From Gibbula magus (Eukaryota > Mollusca > Gastropoda > Trochida > Trochidae), in assembly GCA_936450465.1 (NCBI GenBank), contig OW388297.1, forward strand, positions 57,466,989 through 57,530,988: a DNA stretch of 64,000 nucleotides. Direction: 5' to 3'. Position 1 is the stretch's first letter. The number at the start of each line of letters is the position of its first letter. The notes under the pieces are model-generated. The model searched no databases. It worked only from the letters and a program-made list of their open reading frames with translations, and was not told where the DNA came from. Below, in pieces: positions 42,464-54,185 of this stretch. Both the position numbers and the translations under genes were made by a program.

Positions 42464-44410
42464 GTAATTTTTTCATTGGGATCAGGATCCTTATTTGTGA
42501 ATTGTTTGAAGAAAATGAGATGGACTTGGAATAGAGTAAGTTGTGTCCCAAGTCACGTGGGTTATTTCTGATAGAACTTTTAACCATCCACAGTGAGAGA
42601 ACAAATTAGAAGAATATGACCATTCAGATCCTGACAACTGCATGGTGATCAGAAATTGTATGTATATGTTCATGAAACTTGTCTCTGCATACCAGGTCTT
42701 CTACTTTTCGTTTTGCAGCTCAAGATATGAAATTATTACAAACAATCTATTAAGTCAAATTAATTTGATAAAAAGGTTAGAAAGTTTAAACGATAACAGT
42801 TTCAAAATTTAAAAATACCAAAGAAATTCAAAATATTCTTCATCAATGAAAATATAAAATAAATAAAGATTTTCTTTGATAAAATATAAAAGGCCTACAT
42901 ATATCTTGAGCTCACTTTTGCTGAGTAAGCAAAATCAAGGATGTAGAAGACCATTAATGTATGCATACTCTGACAACTTCTGTTAGATATCACCTTATTT
43001 AATGGAGTGTTATGATATGTTGAGAGGTGTATAGTGTATGACAAGATCACTCTCCGAGTTTGTTAATTGACTTAATTTATTATCATGATAACTACTCTTT
43101 ATTCAAGAGTCTTTGTGACGTACATATGAAATCATGATTTCAACACCTGCTATTTTGTTAAAAATGTGCTCATCTTATACACAAATATAGTGATTGCTGA
43201 TTATGAAATGAAATGATTTGCATCCATGTTAAAATCAACTTTCAGTATACTCAATAACAACAATTAAGGTCCATATCAATATTCAATATTGAAGTATTTT
43301 ATAGTTTACACATTATGATCATTATGATAAACAAACTTTTAGCTCTTGAGGCCTGGTATGCGCTGTCATCCACTGTCAGTAAACTTTTCACATGTTTGAC
43401 CTCTCCACCAGAATCTCTACAACCCCAAAGAGCTAAAATGTTGTGGGGAGGTGCCTGCCACCTAGGGGATCAAAGTTAGTTTATGCAGTTCTTTTGTTTT
43501 ATTAAGGACATTTTTTCAAAATCTTATGATGCATTACTTGGAAATCATCTTCAAACTTAGATAATAAATCATGTAAATTATAATGAGCTACAGAGCCAAT
43601 GGCTGTATTTTTAATACAGGGTGGTCTTAATGTTCTTGTTGAGTATACAGTAGCAATGTTGTTGATATCAATAATATAATGATATTAATGTCTCTGATCA
43701 CAAGATTGTATTATAGCCTGTCATATAACATGCAATGAATGTTTTAATGAGTTGGTGATGAGGGGAAATAACTCTTCAACAAGCTTATTGTTTATTGTTC
43801 TCTTTTATAACTGATCAGACACGTTTCTAATATTATCCGTGCCTGTGGTTGTATATACGATGAAATTAAACCGTCCTTACATTAGCTCCTAATATCTATG
43901 TATCAACTGTTTCTATGACGACAGAGGGCACGCCCCTCTGAGCTGTGTATAAGTTGTTTGAATGTGTGTACCGTGTGAATGTGTGTACATTGTGTGATAT
44001 TTCTGTCATAGGTCAAAGGTCAATCATTGTGTACAGTTTTTGTTCCAGTGCAAATGACGAGGCTGTAATGGCTGGTATTTTTATGAAGAAAACTCTTGCA
44101 CTTATTTTGCTGTGCCTGTAAACAAGCTTGACTATGTAAATACATAAGTAACAAGTGCTTTTGTTAATTAAAGATTATCTTGTTATATTAATTAGTTAAT
44201 TACGGTGACAAGATTGAAGAGAGTGTATTTTAATCAAAAAGAGTTTGACCAGCTGAGGTCATGATGATTAAAGGAGATATTAATTTATTCAATGGATGTT
44301 ATGTAATACTCAATTTGACAAAATTCATTTCAATGTGTTGATTGGCTAAATGTAATTGATAAAAAGTTACATTTATGATGTTATTGATTAACCTAATAGA
44401 TAACCTTTTT
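42464..44410. other. Downstream region, no gene
   Basis: AT-rich. A diverged member of the 147-bp family is at about 43420-43610. No other exon or RNA gene is recognised; part may be 3' UTR. Confidence 0.5.
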
Positions 44411-44419
44411 GGGCTTACT

Positions 44420-47400
44420 ACTGGTATACAGAGCTGACTCTGCTCTGCACCGTCTCTCTGGGTCAGTACCGGTTGGTATGGACAGGTTCTGGTTTAGTCA
44501 GAGTCCGTATACAGAGCTGACTCTGCTCTGCACCGTCTCTCTGGGTCAGTACTGGTTGGTATGGACAGGTTCTGGTTTAGTCAGAGTCCGTATACAGAGC
44601 TGACTCTGCTCTGCACCGTCTCTCTGGGTCAGTACCGGTTGGTATGGACAGGTTCTGGTTTAGTCAGAGTCCGTATACAGAGCTGACTCTGCTCTGCACC
44701 GCCTCTCTGGGTCAGTACCGGTTGGTATGGACAGGTTCTGGTTTAGTCAGAGTCCGTATACAGAGCTGACTCTACTCTGCACCGTCTCTCTAGGTCAGTA
44801 CTGGTTGGTATGGACAGGTTCTGGTTTAGTCAGAGTTCGTATACAGAGCTGACTCTGCTCTGCACCGCCTCTCTGGGTCAGTACCGGTTGGTATGGACAG
44901 GTTCTGGTTTAGTCAGAGTTCGTATACAGAGCTGACTCTGCTCTGCACCGTCTCTCTGGGTCAGTACCGGTTGGTATGGACAGGTTCTGGTTTAGTCAGA
45001 GTTCGTATACAGAGCTGACTCTACTCTGCACCGTCTCTCTGGGTCAGTACCGGTTGGTATGGACAGGTTCTGGTTTAGTCAGAGTCCGTATACAGAGCTG
45101 ACTCTACTCTGCACCGTCTCTCTGGGTCAGTACCGGTTGGTATGGACAGGTTCTGGTTTAGTCAGAGTCCGTATACAGAGCTGACTCTGCTCTGCACCGT
45201 CTCTCTGGGTCAGTACTGGTTGGTATGGACAGGTTCTGGTTTAGTCAGAGTCCGTATACAGAGCTGACTCTACTCTGCACCGCCTCTCTGGGTCAGTACT
45301 GGTTGGTATGGACAGGTTCTGGTTTAGTTCGTATACAGAGCTGACTCTGCTCTGCAGCGCCTCTCTGGGTCAGTACCGGTTGGAATGGACAGGTTCTGGT
45401 TTAGTCAGAGTCCGTATACAGAGCCTACTCTGCTCTGCACCGTCTCTCTGGGTCAGTACCGGTTGGTATGGACAGGTTCTGGTTTAGTCAGAGTCCGTAT
45501 ACAGAGCTGACTCTGCTCTGCACCGCCTCTCTGGGTCAGTACCGGTTGGTATGGACAGGTTCTGGTTTAGTCAGAGTCCATATACAGAGCTGACTCTGCT
45601 CTGCACCGCCTCTCTGGGTCAGTACTGGTTGGTATGGACAGGTTCTGGTTTAGTCAGAGTCCGTATACAGAGCTGACTCTACTCTGCACCGTCTCTCTGG
45701 GTCAGTACTGGTTGGTATGGACAGGTTCTGGTTTAGTCAGAGTCCGTATACAGAGCTGACTCTACTCTGCACCGTCTCTCTGGGTCAGTACTGGTTGGTA
45801 TGGACAGGTTCTGGTTTAGTCAGAGTCCGTATACAGAGCTGACTCTGCTCTGCACCGTCTCTCTGGGTCAGTACTGGTTGGTATGGACAGGTTCTGGTTT
45901 AGTCAGAGTCCGTATACAGAGCTGACTCTACTCTGCACCGTCTCTCTGGGTCAGTACCGGTTGGTATGGACAGGTTCTGGTTTAGTCAGAGTCCGTATAC
46001 AGAGCTGACTCTGCTCTGCACCGTCTCTCTGGGTCAGTACTGGTTGGTATGGACAGGTTCTGGTTTAGTCAGAGTCCGTATACAGAGCTGACTCTGCTCT
46101 GCACCGCCTCTCTGGGTCAGTACCGGTTGGTATGGACAGGTTCTGGTTTAGTCAGAGTCCGTATACAGAGCTGACTCTACTCTGCACCGTCTCTCTGGGT
46201 CAGTACCGGTTGGTATGGACAGGTTCTGGTTTAGTCAGAGTCCGTATACAGAGCTGACTCTACTCTGCACCGCCTCTCTGGGTCAGTACTGGTTGGTATG
46301 GACAGGTTCTGGTTTAGTCAGAGTCCGTATACAGAGCTGACTCTACTCTGCACCGCCTCTCTGGGTCAGTACCGGTTGGTATGGACAGGTTCTGGTTTAG
46401 TCAGAGTCCGTATACAGAGCCTACTCTGCTCTGCACCGCCTCTCTGGGTCAGTACCGGTTGGTATGGACAGGTTCTGGTTTAGTCAGAGTCCGTATACAG
46501 AGCTGACTCTACTCTGCACCGTCTCTCTGGGTCAGTACCGGTTGGTATGGACAGGTTCTGGTTTAGTCAGAGTCGGTATACAGAGCTGACTCTACTCTGC
46601 ACCGCCTCTCTGGGTCAGTACTGGTTGGTATGGACAGGTTCTGGTTTAGTCAGAGTCCGTATACAGAGCTGACTCTACTCTGCACCGCCTCTCTGGGTCA
46701 GTACCGGTTGGTATGGACAGGTTCTGGTTAAGTCAGAGTCCGTATACAGAGCTGACTCTGCTCTGCACCGCCTCTCTGGGTCAGTACTGGTTGGTATGGA
46801 CAGGTTCTGGTTTAATCAGAGTCCGTATACAGAGCTGACTCTGCTCTGCACCGTCTCTCTGGGTCAGTACTGGTTGGTATGGACAGGTTCTGGTTTAGTC
46901 CGTATACAGAGCTGACTCTACTCTGCACCGCCTCTCTGGGTCAGTACTGGTTGGTATGGACAGGTTCTGGTTTAGTCAGAGTCCGTATACAGAGCTGACT
47001 CTACTCTGCACCGTCTCTCTGGGTCAGTACCGGTTGGTATGGACAGGTTCTGGTTTAGTCAGAGTCCGTATACAGAGCTGACTCTACTCTGCACCGTCTC
47101 TCTGGGTCAGTACCGGTTGGTATGGACAGGTTCTGGTTTAGTCAGAGTTCGTATACAGAGCTGACTCTGCTCTGCACCGTCTCTCTGGGTCAGTACTGGT
47201 TGGTATGGACAGGTTCTGGTTTAGTCAGAGTTCGTATACAGAGCTGACTCTGCTCTGCACCGTCTCTCTGGGTCAGTACTGGTTGGTATGGACAGGTTCT
47301 GGTTTAGTCAGAGTCCGTATACAGAGCTGACTCTGCTCTGCACCGCCTCTCTGGGTCAGTACTGGTTGGTATGGACAGGTTCTGGTTTAGTCAGAGTCCG

Positions 47401-48065
47401 TATACAGAGCTGACTCTGCTCTGCACCGCCTCTCTGGGTCAGTACTGGTTGGTATGGACAGGTTCTGGTTTAGTCCGTATACAGAGCTGACTCTGCTCTG
47501 CACCGCCTCTCTGGGTCAGTACCGGTTGGTATGGACAGGTTCTGGTTTAGTCTGGGTCTGTATACAGAGCTGACTCTGCTCTGCACCGCCTCTCTGGGTC
47601 AGTACCGGTTGGTATGGACAGGTTCTGGTTTAGTCTGGGTCTGTATACAGAGCTGACTCTGCTCTGCACCGCCTCTCTGGGTCAGTACCGGTTGGTATGG
47701 ACAGGTTCTGGTTTAGTCTGGGTCTGTATACAGAGCTGACTCTGCTCTGCACCGCCTCTCTGGGTCAGTACCGGTTGGTATGGACAGGTTCTGGTTTAGT
47801 CTGGGTCTGTATACAGAGCTGACTCTGCTCTGCACCGCCTCTCTGGGTCAGTACCGGTTGGTATGGACAGGTTCTGGTTTAGTCTGGGTCTGTATACAGA
47901 GCTGACTCTGCTCTGCACCGCCTCTCTGGGTGAGTAAAGGTTGGTATGGACAGGTTCTGGTTTAGTCTGTATACAGAGCCGACTCTACTCTGTACCGCCT
48001 CTCTGGATCAATACCGGTTGGTATGGACAGGTTCTGGTTTAGTCTGGGTCTGTATACAGAGCTCC
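44420..48065. repeat. 83-bp minisatellite, about 44 units
   Basis: The unit is GTATACAGAGCTGACTCTGC, TCTGCACCGTCTCTCTGGGT, CAGTACCGGTTGGTATGGAC and AGGTTCTGGTTTAGTCAGAG, then TCC. Sites of variation are ACTGG/ACCGG, CTGCTC/CTACTC, CGTCTC/CGCCTC and TCC/TTC. A few units lack the CAGAGTCC spacer. Units from about 47540 onward share CTGGGTCT in place of CAGAGTCC, so that end is homogenised separately. The last units are degraded. It is intergenic and non-coding. Confidence 0.97.
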
Positions 48066-48668
48066 AGTCAATATGCAGAAGTTCAGTTGATATACAGGGC
48101 CTTGGCTCTTTTAGCAACAAGATCGTTGGTAGTTAGCATTCTTACCATGCAAAAAAACTGGCTAAGAAATCCTGGTCCCTTTTCCGGGGATGGTGTACCG
48201 GTATGTTAACCAAGTCAAGGCTAGTTGTCCCATAAAATTTTCAAGAACTATCCTAGTATTAAGATAACCCTTGTGGAGTATATAACATTTCTTGGCATTT
48301 CAAACCATTCGTGATAAAAGATAAATTGTCTCGTTTACCACCAGGGTGATCTTACTTAAACCAAACCATGAAACTTGGGAGTTTTTGTAAAATAAATAAA
48401 CGCAAAGGATAACTGGTGTTACTGCTTGGCTTTGATTTCCAGTCAAAAGGATGAAAAATACACAGAAATTGTGATGAAAATAATATAAAAAATTTCTTAG
48501 GGTCTTCTTTATTGTCCATTCTTGTCACTGTTTTTTGTTTAATCTTGTTTTCTTTAATCCTTGTTATGTTATGACTGTTATATGACTCCACATTCAGTTC
48601 CAAGTAAGTCCAAACTGTAAGGATGAATTCTGGTAAATAATTTTATGATGTTAATAAGTAAGTATTTC

Positions 48669-48766
48669 CGTATTGGTCCAGTTAGGTCCGCGGTCTATTG
48701 TATTGGCATGAGACAAAGTCGATGTCCAAAACAATGGACCGAGGACCTGTAACTCGGCCAATACAA
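48669..48766. repeat. Fold-back element with ~33-bp arms
   Basis: GTATTGGTCCAGTTAGGTCC with GCGGTCTATTGT near 48670-48701 pairs imperfectly with ACAATGGACCGAGGACCTGT and AACTCGGCCAATAC near 48732-48765. Further TATTGGCCCAGT fragments lie at about 48940-48970. Confidence 0.6.
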
Positions 48767-49499
48767 AAATTCTTAATCAATGACAATTTATTAATTAACC
48801 TCAATTCATTCTACTTGCACATTAGTAAAATCATATCCTTTTGAAATGATAATTAAGAACAAGATTGGTAAACCGATGGCACGCCAAAGTTCTGAAATGA
48901 CAGCTTCGGTGTTTTACCAATGTTCTTGCTCAGACTTGTATTGGCCCAGTTTTTCTCTTATTGGCCTAGTTGCAAAATCATATGGTCTTGGCATTTAATG
49001 CTGTATACATACCATACAACTGATAGTTAATTAATTTTGGTATTAATATTCTGAAGATATATTTGTAAAGTAAGGGTGTTGACAGATATAGACGAGACAA
49101 GAGCCTGTCCAGATGATGTCACACAGGACAACAGATCGCAGTAAATGCAACTTTGTGCTATTTCTTCTTGTTTGTCGTTTTTCACTTCCCGATATAAAAT
49201 TGATTTTGGGAAATGATTGAAAACACTGGTGAGTGCAAGATGCTGATGCAGTGTTGTGTCTGGAAATTTAAAAAGATTTTGCAAGAAGCATCCACGAAGA
49301 GTGTCACTTATCATTCAAAACTGTTCCATAGGAGATATGACTTTTAGATAAAAAAATATATCGTTTTGACAGTAGATTTTGAACATTGCCCGGTCTACCA
49401 GATGATGTCACAATGCTTTTTCATTATCAAGTTTTCTGAACAAGAACTATTTACTTACTTAATTTATATAAATTGTTTAAAAGTCTGATAGACCGCCTT

Positions 49500-49830
49500 G
49501 ATAAATAAAATATGATTTAATCCTCAAATGGGCTCCTGGGGCCTCTTTGTGTCCTCCTGGTTCGAAGATTCTGCCTATTATATAATATACTGTTTAACGC
49601 CTAATATCCAATGCAAGCACTGTTCACTGGCGGTACATTATTATCCTGAAGGAATTGTACTTCCTGTGTCCAGGTACCCATTTCAACAGCTGGGTGGACA
49701 TGTGGATGAAGTGCCTTGCCCAGGGACACAACACAGCTAGGCCACAAATTTTGGGTATTTCCATCTAGATTCGAACCCGGGCCTCTGCCCAGCAGGTTAA
49801 CCCAATATGCCACTGTGCTCCTTTCAGTTA
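49500..49830 (-). mobile_element. tRNA-derived SINE
   Basis: The minus-strand head near 49830-49768 has a tRNA-like box B, GGGTTCGAATC (49778-49768). The body carries TTGTGTCCCTGGGCAAGGCA and CACCCAGCTGTTGAAATGGG, a core widely seen in marine invertebrate SINEs. No polymerase III terminator or tail was resolved, so the 3' boundary is approximate. Confidence 0.7.
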
Positions 49831-49854
49831 TGTTTTCTCCCTACCTAGTTAACT

Positions 49855-50280
49855 GAGGTGAGGTGAGGTGAGTTTGGGGTTTCACGCAGCTTTCAAGAGT
49901 ATTTCACTTATATCGCGGCTGCTAGTATTATGGCAGGGAAAAAGCCCCCAATGCCTTGTGGCCATGCACTGCGGTGAAACCTGCGAGCATCGGCTGGAAC
50001 TAGCGAACCATGGGTGGTACTGCACTGAAATTCAGTGTAGCATTGCACCCAAACCTGCAGACAAAGTTGCCGTGCCCCTGGCGGGATTCGAACCACAGAC
50101 TTCTTGATCCAAAGCCGAACGCGTTAACCACTGCGCTGTGTAGCATTGCACCCAAACTTTACTGTTTGTAGAACAGTTCTCTACTGCAGACAAACTTGCA
50201 GTGCACTTGGCGAAATTCAAACCACGGACCTCTTGATCCGAAGCCAAACGCGCTAACCACTGCGCTATCCTACCCCCCTG
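49855..50280 (-). mobile_element. tRNA-headed SINE-like repeat, copy 2 (head duplicated)
   Basis: Same family as 5745-6165: GCTTTCAAGAGTATTTCACT, AGCGAACCATGGGTGGTACT and TTCAGTGTAGCATTGCACCC. Two tRNA-like heads occur in tandem, one with box B GGTTCGAATCC at 50084-50094 and one degenerate at about 50215-50278. It is preceded by a short GAGGTGAGGTGAG tract. Confidence 0.72.
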
Positions 50281-51514
50281 TCATGATATACTAATAACTA
50301 ATAACAATCCCAGGTGTTTAGAAAAATATTTGTATAAAATTTTAGAAAATATTCATGTTTGAATCAGGGGAATGTGAATAGGAAACGTATGAGGGGTGAT
50401 TGTTCAAACGATTTTGTGTTTTCAATGCAGCATCAGTTTCTTGTCATTGTGGACATGAAAATATTCTCACAATGTTATATATCCACAAAGAAATTAACAA
50501 AACAACATAAAGCAGAATGAGATATGACTGGCTTTAATGTCCAGCTATCGACCAGGGAAGATCTTTGACAGTATATATTTCTTGCATAACATTGAAAGAC
50601 CACTTCTCAGAAATGGAAATACTGATTTTGATCATGAACAAGACTATGAATCCATACACAGACCAACTTATAGCAATTCGATTCAAATGAATTATCACTG
50701 ATCACCTAGCAATTAACAAAGGTTGCAGCAACAGTAAATTATAAGCAAAAACATATTTTCCTTCAAATGATTAATAATATAAAATAAATAACTGTTAATT
50801 ACTCGTATATTATGCACCTTAAATGAGCATGACTATTTCTTATGATGTTTGACAACATTCAATTTCTTTTGAAATTTTGGTTTTGCAATTTCATGATGGA
50901 AAAACAATTATATTGACTCTTCCCAAAACAGGAAATAAACAACTATGATAGCGTCAAGTATCAATATTTTAAATCCACATAACTTGTAGACCAAATTATT
51001 TGTATGTATACCCTTTATGAAACAATTTAGATTAATTTCTTTCTGTATTTCCAATGCACCACAATTGAATTAAGTTTCCGTAACTTTTAACTTGAGAATT
51101 AACTAGATTTACTGCTTCAATATAAAAGCAATCATAATGACCATCTGACAAATACACATTTTCATAAATGCCATTAAAATAAAAAACAAAACTTCAAGCA
51201 AATGTCGACAACCTTATTTTGTATAAATAGGACATAATGGAAAATGATTTGGTTTAAAAAAGATTCTATAGATAAACAAACATGTAAAACACAACGAACA
51301 AAGTATAATATGGAAATGGAATGTATCTATGTGACGTCCGCGCGGCATCATTGCGCTGTACGATGTGGAAACCAGTGAAAACCAGTGGAAACTGACTCGG
51401 AGGAATGGACATGAGTGATAAACACTAAATTACACGATTATATGTTGAATATATACAGCATTGTCACGTCTGATTTACATAGATTGACATAATCATAACA
51501 TGCGACTACTTTAA

Positions 51515-51867
51515 AGGGGCAGTAGCACATTTTTTTTGCTAAAATTAGTTGAGGAAATGTATTTGAAAAATAATGTCACCAATAGTAAAAAAACCTTCTT
51601 TTTTTTTGGAAAAATATTAAAATGAGTGTGCATGGTTTGGTAAAGCCATTGGAATCGTTTTTGTAATTCAAAATAATAAAATGTGTTCACATTAAAATGG
51701 CTGCCATGCAATTTCTGCTTTATACGCAACACCGTTATTACCATTACGGAGAATTGGTTTGTGTAATAAGATGTTTTACCCTCTCAAGTAAATATAAATC
51801 ACATAAACTATCATTATAAATGGGAAATTTGAAAAATAAATTTTGAAAAAAATGTGCTACAGCCCCT
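51515..51867. mobile_element. 353-bp MITE with TTAA target site, copy 2
   Basis: Same element and orientation as 16206-16559. TTAA flanks both sides (51511-51514 and 51868-51871), and the termini are AGGGGCAGTAGCAC and GTGCTACAGCCCCT. One terminal base has been gained relative to copy 1. Confidence 0.85.
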
Positions 51868-51871
51868 TTAA

Positions 51872-53480
51872 CCCTCCATCTACTGGAATCATTTCGGCAA
51901 CTTTCTTTGTCTCCAGCAAGATGAGGGTTAAGGAGAAATAATCTTGTTTCCTTCAGATTCAACAATGAGCTCGCATAGCACCAACCCCTAACTTTTCAAT
52001 TGTACAATCAAAAGTTTCATCTGATTTTAAAACACAACAAATTAGATTGTGTAGAATTTTCAAAAACATTCTTAAATTGATCTTTGGACACAATTTAGAT
52101 TCAGTAAAATGACAAACTTAAAATTAAAATTAAAACAATATTGCACAATTTAACAAATTTATCCAATGTTAAAATTTATGAATTTTTAAAAGCTATAAAA
52201 ATTCAATGCCAATTAATTGCCAAGGTATTAAAATCTGTTTATAAAGCGATAAGACAGGAAAGTACTTATAATATATATCGATTTCAATGGAAACATGGTC
52301 AAGTTTATGTACAATTACATTTTTACATTTTCATACTATACATAATATGCAACTAAAACATGGTACTAAGTGATATGCGCAAGTGAAGGCCGTGACTCGT
52401 CTCCAAAAACTGTCAACACTTCTTCGTAACCTCTATCACTCGTTTGATAATTTGCTAGTAATATTAAAGCAAAATTATTTACAATAAATGTCAAAAGTGA
52501 CAGACATAGGGAAATCAACTTCAAACTATCAACTCATTTTACTCAAAACAAGATCAACTTGTTCCTTGTGATAAAATAATAAAAACTTTCCATAAAAAAA
52601 TTAGAAATAACTAATAATGTTTTGATATTACTAAAAAAGTACTTCTACTATTTCTAAAAAAAGCAACGTTGAAAAAGATGCAATGTTAAAATGCACTCAT
52701 GGCTTAAATCTTTGGCTTTTTCATCTTTGTTGTAAGGATTGCTTTGTATGTTAAGGTAATTTTTCTGAAACTAATGATAATTCTAATAAGAAATGTTTGA
52801 CATTTTTTTAACAAATTAACATAACAAGATAAAAATCCAAAGGTTGACATTATTAATACTGTTTGCTCTATATTGAATAAGATTGATTTTCTCATATAAA
52901 CAAAAATGCTTCATAAAAAAACTTTTCTGATCGTTATCCGAAAATTATTTAGTTTCGAGTCGCAATTCATTTAACATTTAACACATTTATTGCTGTTCTT
53001 AGAGAAATGACTTAATTCAATACAACAAATATGATTCTAAATTGTTAACCATTGGAAGACAAATAGTAACAATTACCAAGTATAATCAAATAAATTGTTC
53101 TTAACATCTTTATCTATAAATCTCTTAACAGAAACAATTAATTTCAGGAAAATAAGGCTATTACTATTTCGTCTATTAAATTCCCATGAAATAGTCTAAT
53201 GCAGGCCTAAATCCAAATGGAACAATCGATTTATTGGGGCAATTCGATGAGAGGGACGCTAATATAAAAGTTACAAAAATAGTCGCTATCTTTGTCGATT
53301 TAACAATTGTTGAATATATTATGAACACAACTGCTGTAGTTGGTCATATAAATAATAGCTTACATTCATATAAAATAAACAACATTGGAGTTGATTTCAC
53401 AGCTCGGAACCACACTGCAGCAGTATCCGACCTTGACCTTCTGGAGTGTGACCTTGACCTTTTGATCTGAAGCAGCTTCG
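51872..53480. other. AT-rich intergenic DNA
   Basis: Strongly AT-rich with no recognised exon, RNA gene or element. GACCTTGACCTT motifs appear at its right end (53430-53466), as in the dispersed repeats. Confidence 0.5.
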
Positions 53481-53654
53481 TTCACAACCATCGTTATGAT
53501 GTCTATGATCACAGTTGATTATACTCCCTATCCGCAACATCATTGTATCACAATCGTGTCAAGGTCACGGGTCAAGTTCAAGTTTCAAGGTCATTGATTT
53601 CCTCTGAATAAATACACAGATGAGCACTTTGGCAAGTCATATCTTGATTGTAAC

Positions 53655-53990
53655 CCAGAGTGGTACCAATAGGGTTCTCTTGGTACCTATCAAGTCACTT
53701 GGTACCATTCTAGTCCTGATTTTAAAGACGTTCAACCAATTCTTTTGGTACCATTCATCTCTGGTATCACTGAAGTCTTTTGGAATCCAAGCTAAGCGTC
53801 GGTGTCCAATGTGTTCAATCAAAGCCCTATTGGTATCATTGAAGTTGTCTTGGTACCACCAAGAATCTCTTGGTATCATTGAAGTCCTTCAGGTACCACA
53901 AAGGCCCCCTTCGAACCACTGATACCAATAGTACCATCAAATTCATCTTGATATCGTTGAAGCACTGTTGGTACCACCATCAGAAGTCTG
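53655..53990. repeat. Degenerate TTGGTACCA-rich repeat
   Basis: GGTACC or GGTATC words recur every 25-45 bp (for example AGTGGTACCAATAGGG, CACTTGGTACCATTC, TTTTGGTACCATTCAT, CTTGGTACCACC). Many are followed by ATTGAAGT. It lies just downstream of the LRP1-like stop codon, so it is probably part of that 3' UTR on the minus strand. Confidence 0.65.
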
Positions 53991-54008
53991 AGGGGTTTCC
54001 CTCCACAA

Positions 54009-54185
54009 TCATGCTTTGCTTGTGTTTTTTAAGGGCAAGTCACTAGTCCCGAAGTAGCGAACATTGTTGGTATCCTCCAGGAGCTGGTTCTCCTCGCAGT
54101 CCTGGGCCACCTCTTGGTTCAGCAGCATCTGCATACTCTCGCTCGTGTTGTACACGTCGTACATCGGGTTCGCGAAGTTTGTCGA
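54009..54185 (-). CDS. LRP1: LRP1-like gene, terminal exon (cytoplasmic tail)
   Basis: The acceptor TTCTGTTGCAG is on the minus strand at 54196-54186, and the stop is at 54011-54009. It encodes [20 protein letters not shown], a dileucine signal (EENQLLED), and an end of [15 protein letters not shown] corresponds in position to the distal NPxY of LRP1 tails (clathrin-adaptor and PTB-domain docking). Confidence 0.83.
   Translation of the reverse strand, partial: STNFANPMYDVYNTSESMQMLLNQEVAQDCEENQLLEDTNNVRYFGTSDLPLKNTSKA

Noticed and set aside
46298..48209. Open frames in the 83-bp array (FWFSQSPYTELTLLCT)
   Set aside because: The 83-bp unit is out of frame with itself, so each frame closes after two or three units. 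Non-coding minisatellite.
50075..50278. True tRNA genes
   Set aside because: Box B is good, but the acceptor and anticodon stems do not form a full cloverleaf, and the same heads are attached to a dispersed repeat body. They are SINE heads.
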